Shown one piece after another: positions 56,557 through 64,000 of a stretch of 64,000 nt of DNA. Numbering within the stretch: the first letter of the stretch is position 1; every line of letters starts with the position of its first letter. The position numbers were made by a program, and so were the translations under genes. The stretch lies in the NCBI GenBank assembly GCA_963693085.1, contig OY856410.1, positions 561,895,906 through 561,959,905 on the forward strand. Direction: 5' to 3'. This DNA comes from Alisma plantago-aquatica (Eukaryota > Streptophyta > Magnoliopsida > Alismatales > Alismataceae). The notes beneath the pieces were generated by a model, which made no database searches, had not been told where the DNA came from, and saw only the letters and a list, made by a program, of their open reading frames with translations.

Positions 56557-59308
56557 AAAATGAGTGACCTCACAGGGGTCAGTCAAGCCTTGTGCATGCA
56601 CAGAATCCCCATGATGGAAGACCATAAGCCAACGATCGAGCATCAACAAAAGTTGAACCCGAATATGAAGGAAGTGGTCCGTCGTGAGATCATCAAACTC
56701 CTTACAGCTGGAATAATATACCCGATATCGGACTCACCATGGGTGAGCCCAGTTCATGTTGTACCCAAAAAAAGGAGGAACTACTGTCACAAGAAATGAA
56801 AACAATGAGCTCATCCCCACCCGAACAGTGACTGGGTGGAGGATGTGTATTGATTATAGAAAATTAAACAAGGCCACTCGGAAGGATCATTTTCCTATGC
56901 CCTTCCTCGATCAAGTTTTGGAAAGATTGGCCCATCAAGAATATTTCTGTTACCTGGACGGTTACTCTGGATTCTATCAGATCCCCATACATCCAGATGA
57001 TTAAGAAAAAACAACTTTCACCTGTCCCTTCGGGACATATGCTTTTAAAAGAATGCCTTTTGGTCTGTGTAATGCCCCTGCAACTTTTCAACGTTGCATG
57101 ACTGCCATTTTTGCAGGGCTTACTGAAACAGTTATGGAGGTTTTCATGGACGATTTTTCCGTATATGGTGACTCCTTTGATTCTTGTCTTAAGCATCTCT
57201 CTATGGTCCTCAAACGTTGTGAAGAAGCACATCTGGTGCTAAATTGGGAGAAATGCCACTTTATGGTAAAGGAAGGCATCGTCTTGGGCCACAAGGTTAG
57301 TAATAAAGGAATTGAAGTTGATAAGGCCAAGATAGAAGTCATCTCTAAACTGGCAATCCCCACAAATGTAAAAGAAGTTCGCGCATTCCTTGGTCACGCT
57401 GGATTCTATAGAAGGTTTATACGTGATTTTTCCAAGATAACGAAGCCGATGACTAATCTACTTTTAAAGGATGCTGATTTCAATTTCAATGAAGAATGCG
57501 TCAAAAGTTTTGATATGCTGAAGAAAGCCCTTACAACTACTCCCATCATTAGAGCTCCCGATTGGGACCACCCCTTTGAAATTATGTGTGATTCCAGTGA
57601 TTACGCGGTGGGTGCTGTCTTAGGACAATGCATAGAGAAGAAACATTATGTGATCTATTATGCATCAAAGACCCTCGACGAAGCTCAAAGGAATTATGCT
57701 ACTACTGAAAAGGAGCTTTTAGAAGTCATTTATGCTTTCGACAAATTCAGATCCTACCTTACTGGTTCGAAGGTAATCGTTTACACTGACCATGCTGCTA
57801 TCTGTTATCTTATGACAAAGAAAGATGCTAAGCCAAGGCTGATCAGATGGATACTCCTTCTACAAGAATTTGACCTAGAAATAAGAGATAAAAAAGGGAC
57901 GGAGAATGTCGTGGAAGATCACCTGAGTTGCATCCACACTCTGGATGCTGAAGGGATTCCGATAAACGACTCTCTACAAGATGATCAGCTTATGAGAGTC
58001 TCAGGATTCGAACCATGGTATTCAGACTTAGTAAACTACCTTGCCGCCGGAGTCATCCATCCTCAATACACCGGGAACGCTCTGAAGAAATTTATGCATG
58101 ATGTGAAGCATTACTATTGGGATGAACCATATCTTTTCAAACTCTGTGCAGATGGATTGTATAGACGTTGTGTCGCCGAAGAAGAAGCCCATTCTATTTT
58201 GGAACAATGCCACTCAGGACCCGTGGGTGGGCATATGAGCTCTAAAAAGACTGCCTTAAAAGTTTTGCAATATGGATTTTTCTGGCCAACTTTATCCAAG
58301 GACTGTTATGATTTTGTCATATCATGTGATAAGTGTCAAAGAGCTGGCAATATAACCAAGAGAGACGAAATGCCACTGAATCTATGGCAAGAAGTCGAGA
58401 TATTTGACGTCTGGGGAGTGGACTATATGGGGCCATTCCCATCTTCTAATGGATTCTCTTACATCCTTGTGGCGGTGGACTACGTCTCCAAATGGGTTGA
58501 AGCTATACCAACCGTCACTTGTGATTCAAAACCAGTCATCAAACTATTCAAAGATATTATCTTCCCACGGTTCAGAGTGCCGAGAACCGTGATATCTGAC
58601 GGAGGATCCCACTTCATTGAAAGAAGCCTTGAAGCTCTTCTACGAAAATATGGCGTCTCACACAAGATAGCTTCGCCTTATCATCCACAAACCAGTGGAC
58701 AGGTAGAGGTCTCCAACCGACAACTTAAGGCTATCCTTGAGAAAACCTTTGGACGTAATCGAAAAGATTGGGCGACAAAAATCAACGACGCCTTATGGGC
58801 TTATCGCACTGCTTATAAGACTCCCCTTGGGACTACCCCTTTTCGATTGATATATGGAAAGAGTTGCCACCTGCCAGTCGAACTTGAACATAAGGCATGG
58901 TGGGCAATTAAACAAATAAACTTCGATATGAAACAAGCGGGTCAAGCCAGAATTCTGCAACTCCATGAGCTGGATGAACTCAGAATGACAGCCTATGAGA
59001 ATGCACGAATCTACAAAGAACGTACAAAACTCTGGCATGATGGACATCTGAAACAAAAAGACATACGAGTGGGAGACCAAGTTCTAGTTTTCAACTCCAG
59101 ATTAAAATTGTTCCCAGGAAAACTCCGCTCACGCTGGTGCGGACCTTACATCGTCAAAAGCATCTCTCCCCATGGTGCTTTCTCTTTATGGAGCGACGGG
59201 TCTGGCGAATTTATAGCAAATGGTCACCGCTTGAAAAGATACTTCACACCAGCTGACAAAGGCACCGAAATAATGTTGGAATTCAGCAATCCAAAGGACC
59301 CACCATAA
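56557..59308 (+). pseudogene. pol: RT-RNase H-integrase of element C
   Basis: Continues the gag frame to a 7-A run at 56767-56773, where one extra A shifts the frame. A TAA at 57002 (CAA at the equivalent place in A) is the only other break. From 57053 to 59308, 751 codons are open. [44 protein letters not shown] at 57143. RNase [38 protein letters not shown]. Integrase: zinc site [16 protein letters not shown], catalytic residues in [15 protein letters not shown] and GQVEVSNRQ, and a C-terminal [19 protein letters not shown] block typical of Athila. No chromodomain. Confidence 0.94.
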
Positions 59309-59353
59309 TTCCGAAGAACTCTGTCGAGCCATCGACATAAAACAAAGGCGCTT

Positions 59354-59371
59354 GTCGGGAGGCAACCCGAC
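59354..59371 (+). promoter_or_regulatory. Conserved post-pol stem-loop, element C
   Basis: GTCGGG-AGGCAA-CCCGAC. Same loop and stem length as A and B, with a C-G pair replacing their T-A pair. Located 45 bp after the integrase stop, preceded by AGGCGCTT. Confidence 0.75.
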
Positions 59372-60203
59372 CAATAAATCTATTTTACTTTTCCTTTTCA
59401 AATTTTGTTCCTTATAGTTAAATTTTCCTTAAATAAAATTTGCCTTATGAGAGAGTTTTTCTTTCAAGACACGAGATCAGATTGATGCTGATCAGAACGA
59501 ATTCATTCTCGGCAGTCATACCTGGTGTTTCCTTTCCCCTCCATCTTGAATTTAGGGTTTGCTCGTGGATGAGCAAATCTCTAAGTTCGGGGTGGAGGGT
59601 GGGTGGTACGTATTCCACTTCCACATACACACCCTCTTTTCATATTCAATATGTCTCTATCATAAAATTTTTCAAAATTTTGAACAGATACCTGATGAAA
59701 TTTTGTCTTTTGTTGATAAAAATGTAACTAACTTTTTGCTATGCATCTTCTATCATAACATCCTCCTTATTCAAAGCAAATCCTCAAGAGGACTGACTTT
59801 TGAAACTTGCCTGAAATCATCCTGTGAAACTTATGATTCCTAACATCATAATTCTTTTTACATAATGATAAGTATCTGTCAAACTGATAGGGATCAAACA
59901 CGTCGCGCTTCCTAACTGACTAGTGGAATAATGGCTCAGAAACCCCACCGGATCCACATCAAGTCATTATTTGAGCAGAGTATGACAAAGAGAATAACCC
60001 GGTTTTGAATTGTAAATCAAGTTGCATCCTGATCTGAACTCTCTTCTACACTTCTCCTATCATCTTCGTATCCCTCCATCCATAAATACCACCAAAATAG
60101 CCAATCTTGTGCCAAACCCTAAGTTTGGGGTGGCACGCCACTTTCCCCATATCCGCTTCTTCCATACCCCTTCCAATAAATAGGGGCGTACCACCAAAAA
60201 TGC

Positions 60204-60390
60204 AATCTCGAGTCGAATAGAGGAGAGATCTGCAATAAAAAGATGCCAAAGTGCACACAAAATAAATGCAATCTCGAGTCGAATAGAGGAGAGATCAGCA
60301 ACAAAAGATGTCATAGCGCAAACAAAAAAATATGCAAAAAATGAAATTGCAAAACAAATAAAAATCTCGAGTCGAATAGAGGAGAGATTT
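60204..60390 (+). repeat. Three-copy CTCGAGTCGAATAGAGG repeat in C 3' UTR
   Basis: The block CTCGAGTCGAATAGAGGAGA occurs at about 60208, 60275 and 60366, separated by related AT-rich spacers with long A-runs. Each block is bounded by ATCTC and GAGAT and could fold as a small hairpin. Confidence 0.7.
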
Positions 60391-60737
60391 ACTTCTTCTT
60401 TCCATACCACCTTTCACTCCTTTTTCTACCTAAGGGCACAATACATGCCCTACCATCCTGAACTACACCAGTGTCAGATCAAATGCATACTTGTCGATTC
60501 TACGGGTATCTCTGAACTCCTACAAAACTCTTCGACATGCTTGGTGTTGGAAAAGGCGGGGAGGAAGCATTGTTGGGAAACGAAATCAGGAATGAAGCTA
60601 TGGAAAGACGTGTTTCGTGGTCCCAGGAAGTTGAGGTACTCACTCATACTGAGCAAAAAGAAAACATTTGTGATGTGAAGATGAAGAAATCACACGGATC
60701 GAAAGTATTCCATCAGGCAACAGTTTCAAATTTTATG

Positions 60738-60776
60738 TTACTCGAGGACAAGCAACGATTTAAGTTCGGGGTGTTT
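60738..60776 (+). promoter_or_regulatory. Polypurine tract and 3' module of element C
   Basis: CTCGAGGACAAGCAACGAT, then TTAAGTTCGGGGTGTTT, directly before the 3' LTR. Confidence 0.85.
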
Positions 60777-63007
60777 TGATGAGTGCATACTCATCATGAT
60801 TTTCAATTACCTTTTTGGAACAATTTAATATCTATTCCACATCTTTTCACCCTAATATGAATCATAATGCACAAAACTACTCAGTGATTCAATAATCAAG
60901 GTTTTAACTAAATATCTTTCATTTTATGCAGGTGTAGCAGGCAACTCCATGCAAACGGTCTCAAGACCGTTTGGATCCATGCGGTCTCAAGACCGTTTGC
61001 TGGAATACACAAAGAACAAGACGAAACCAGTTGCCCAAGAAGTCCACGCGGTCTCAAGGCCGTTTGGTCCCATGCGGTCCCAAGACCGTTTGGTCCCATG
61101 CGGTCCCAAGACCGTTTGGTCCCATGCGGTCCCAAGACCGTTTGGTCCCATGCGGTCTCAAGACCGTTTGGTCCCATGCGGTCCCAAGACCGTTTGGTCC
61201 CATGCGGTCCCAAGACCGTTTGGTCCCATGCGGTCTCAAGACCGTTTGGTCCCATGCGGTCTCAAGACCATTTGGTCCCATGCGGCCTCAAGACCGTTTG
61301 GTCCCATGCGGTCTCAAGACCGTTTGGTCCCATGCGGTCCCAAGACCGTTTGGTCCCATGCGGTCTCAAGACCGTTTGGTCCCATGCGGTCCCAAGACCG
61401 TTTGGTCCCATGCGGTCCCAAGGCCGTTTGGTCCCAAACGGTCCCAAGGCTGTTCGGTCCCGCGCGGTCCCAAGACCGTTCGATGCAAGCGCAAGGATCG
61501 ATTGAAGAACTAAAGCCGCGCGACCACGCCAAAGCCAGGACCGATCAAAGCAAGACCGTTTGGCGCTCAAACGACCTCTAAACCGTTTGATGCCCAAACG
61601 GTCTCAAGACCGTTTGGCGCCCAAACGGTCTCCAAACCGTTTGGAGAAGATATTTCCAGAAACTTATCCAAACCGTTTGGGATCAGATCTGAAACTATAA
61701 ATAGACCCCCAGGGTCCCCATTTTGAGGCATCGGTTCCGGACGCCGAAAGGCTGCCAGAGCACCACACCGATCAAGTTCCACTCCATCTATCGCTGGTGT
61801 TGTGTCCAAGGAGGCCAAGAAGAGGAAGAAGACGGCGCAAGGAGCGCATCTTCTTCACCGAGCTACGTCCACCCTCTGCACCGAGCTCATGGCGGATCTA
61901 TCTTTCTCTCTTATCCTTCTTGTATCTCGTATCATGAGCGAGTAGTCCTCTTTCGCTGGGGTGTGGGGACTAGCCCCGCTGCCCATGCAAACCATGTTCT
62001 TTTGTTAAACTTTCCAAGGCAATGTATATAACTCTTCATTTTGTCGTTTATCGTTAAGCTTGTAGGTTGGTTATGTGCGTGTTTTCATCCTTGTGCTCCC
62101 TATGTTGCGATAACTTCAATGCATGGGTTCCTATGTTGCGATAACTTCAAGGCATGGGTAGGAACGTCATTTAGCATGTTTGACCCTTGACGATAACTTC
62201 CGATGGGTTCCTTGAGGTCGTAAGTGTATGATCCGCGAGGGGACGAGCCATCTAGCCTTCAGTGACGCTTCTGTGCACCTAACGCCTGTATAGGGGGTTC
62301 ACAACCTTAGTTGGATTTTGCATCATCTTGTTAAACGTCGATGTTTGCTCGCATGTCACCTTCCTGCTTGTTTATCGGTTAACGCAGCCGACTCCCAAAC
62401 TAGAAATAGGATGGGATTTCATCGAGGTCGTAAGTGTATGATCCGTGAGGGGACGAGCCATCTAGCCTTCGGTGACGCTTCTGTGCGCCTAACGCCCGTA
62501 TGGGGGGTTCACAACCTCTGTGGATTTCTGTATCTTCAGAGCCGTAAGACATGTGATCCGGATGGCGATGAGAAATCGGCTGCCTATGGTGATGCTTACG
62601 CGGACCTAACGCCCGTATGGGGGGTTCTACAGCAGCTCTATTTGGAGTGTTATATCATGCCTGGATTGTTTGCAAAAGAGTATGTTTCTGTGTGTAGCGG
62701 CGGTCAAACTCGGTACCATCCCAGCGGTTCCACATCATTGATCTAAACCCATCTTTTATTCCGCATTTACTTTCTTGCAATTAGTTTAATCAAACCAAAA
62801 TCAACCAATTGTTCTAAATATTAGTTTTACTTGGGCTAGATCTAATTGACAAAGATTCTTAAAAATGTTGTCCTTTGGGTTCGATCCTCAACTATACTGC
62901 GATAAGATCCGTCCGCTTGCGGGTGGTATTGTTGCACTTGGTTTTGGTAAAAGCTCGGGGATATAAACCCCGAGTGAATTTGTTAGTGCATTCAAAAAGC
63001 CACATCA
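60777..63007 (+). repeat. Element C 3' LTR
   Basis: 2,231 bp, identical in order to the 5' LTR; shorter by 130 bp, equal to five array units (16 instead of 21). Ends CCACATCA before atacc. Confidence 0.94.
61049..61464 (+). repeat. 26-bp dyad array, 16 units (C 3' LTR)
   Basis: Exactly 16 units of 26 bp in the same phase as the 5' array. First and last units match those of the 5' array apart from single substitutions, so the loss was internal. Confidence 0.93.
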
Positions 63008-63370
63008 ATACCCTAAAGTGAGGTCAAGATGTTATGCTTAAGTGAGGTGAAAATATTATGCTAAAGTGTGAAGAAGGTGATGCACCAAGGTATGGTGAAG
63101 GTGATACACTAAGACATGATTCATGGCCAATATCACTTGAAGCACCTCAAGGATGATATCACCTTAAGAACTTCAAAACCGATATCACCCTAAGTACCTC
63201 TACAATGATATCACTTTGATGTGCCATGGGTGACACAAGTGATAGTATCATGGGCAACACAAAGTGATAATGGTATCTAGGCTGATACACCTTGATGAGT
63301 GTAGGCTGACACATGATGAATGTAATCAATTGATACACTATGAAGTAATGATATGTTAACACTGTGATAA
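63008..63370 (+). repeat. GATAC/GATATC motif field in H, right of C
   Basis: Continuation of 50560-51148: GTGATACAC, CCGATATCACC, ATGATATCAC and GCTGATACACC at irregular spacing, in H DNA beginning with the second copy of the C target atacc. Confidence 0.5.
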
Positions 63371-64000
63371 GTTTTGGCTGATAAACCCCAAAGAGGGTCA
63401 AGACAATGTAATAAGTATGTTGAAATCAATATCCTAGTAAGGATGACAGAGAAACTTATACTATATATGAGAAAGGTAATAATTAATGTTGATAATCAAT
63501 TGATGACAATTGATGAGAGTAATTAAGTATGCTTGAATACACATGGCAATAAAATAAGCTCCTATAAATGAGGAGTTATGGTTTAGGGTTTGCTTATTGA
63601 ATATAACCCTAGAAACCCTAATCAGTCAAAAAAGAGAAACCTGGAAATCTTAATTGGTTGAATAAAGAAAACCTATACTTAATCACAAGAGGGAGTGCAA
63701 CTTGAAATAGCATGATAATAATAATCAATGATATAATTAATCTTAACCATACAAATATTATGATCATAGCCAAATGAGGGCTATAGTGGTTATAATCTAA
63801 TATAGATTGAATATGCCTTTTAAGGCATATGGAATACTTGTATAATAGGAAGGATGTGAATAGGTTTGATGACCTGGAAAAAGGCATGTTGCCTAGAAGG
63901 TGATGTGATACTCAATGGTGAGTTTAAGGGATTGTTATCCCATGATGAAAATGATAGGGTAACACATAAGTGTTCTAACTGTTATAGAATCTAGGGCAAA

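Larger units (their letters stand above)
59309..60737 (+). other. Element C 3' UTR
   Basis: 1.4 kb non-coding with the post-pol hairpin (59354-59371), two PPT-like modules (59561-59600, GCTCGTGGATGAGCAAATCT then CTAAGTTCGGGGTGG; and 60116-60134, CCTAAGTTTGGGGTGG) and a three-copy repeat (60204-60390). A third gene like that of A is absent. Confidence 0.75.
51149..63007 (+). mobile_element. Element C: Athila-lineage retrotransposon with gag-pol only
   Basis: 11,859 bp with atacc at 51144-51148 and 63008-63012. LTRs are 2,361 and 2,231 bp, TGATGAGTGC to AAGCCACATCA. The first 270 bp of the two LTRs are identical as I read them, and most of the 130-bp length difference is five 26-bp repeat units, so the insertion is the youngest here. 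It encodes Gag, protease, RT, RNase H and integrase, broken by four stops and one frameshift, and has no third gene. Inserted in H. Confidence 0.94.
49294..64000 (+). mobile_element. Element H: probable LTR retrotransposon, host of C, open at right
   Basis: F's LTR homology stops exactly before TGTAACACCCCTGACATGG, a chromovirus-type LTR end. A plus-strand TATA box lies 0.7 kb further on. H-type sequence is visible at 49294-51148 and 63008-64000, with C between them. No coding motif, PBS or second end is seen, so orientation and family are tentative. Bases 49294-50560 are otherwise plain LTR-like DNA, and 63400-64000 shows nothing recognisable. Confidence 0.45.

Overview
This 64 kb window looks like repeat-dense, probably heterochromatic DNA of a flowering plant. 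The evidence is that essentially every base falls inside LTR retrotransposons: Ty3/gypsy Gag, protease, RT, RNase H and integrase motifs, tRNA-Asp and initiator-tRNA-Met primer binding sites, polypurine tracts and 5-bp target duplications. I found no host gene, tRNA, rRNA or CRISPR. The species cannot be named from this sequence.

The layout is a nest of seven elements, labelled E, F, D, A, G, B and C, plus a probable eighth, H. E (1-2604, +) is the oldest layer, a gag-only chromovirus-like remnant. F (minus strand, from 2605 past 49293) is inserted in E. F is an eroded chromovirus with LTRs of about 4.5 kb, and its pieces are separated by four younger insertions with exact target duplications: D (5697-13104, minus, gaaac), A (14286-27280, plus, gtgcc), G (28265-38734, minus, acttc) and B (40066-48062, minus, ggttc). 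H (from 49294, probably plus) interrupts F's right LTR. C (51149-63007, plus, atacc) sits in H. The window ends inside H.

A, B and C belong to the Athila lineage (tRNA-Asp primer, single gag-pol frame, DLGAS/DSGAN protease). A carries gag-pol plus the ATHILA ORF-1-type third gene. B is a deletion derivative of the same family that kept Gag-protease and every cis element but lost RT-IN and most of the third gene. C has gag-pol only. D has Athila-like ends but encodes only an unrecognised acidic protein. G has no coding capacity and is an LTR-internal-LTR-internal-LTR tandem.

The most unusual signal is in the cis DNA. Five families each carry their own array of short motifs, CpG-dense in A/B, C and D, in or near the LTR: a GTCGAT-N3-ATCGAC dyad (A and B), a 26-bp dyad unit (C), 16-bp monomers in an 82-bp higher-order repeat (D), ACCATCGGTTG variants (F) and GATAC/GATATC variants (H). 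In A the same dyad array occurs in front of a TATA box directly upstream of the third gene, suggesting an internal promoter. Length differences between the two LTRs of one element are mostly gains or losses of these units. The Athila elements also share a post-pol hairpin with a covarying base pair, and all four Athila-like elements carry PPT-like modules upstream of the true PPT.

A, D and B's Gag are disabled mainly by nonsense codons in an unbroken frame, many explainable as C-to-T or G-to-A changes when sister copies are compared. None of the elements appears able to make a complete set of proteins as it stands.
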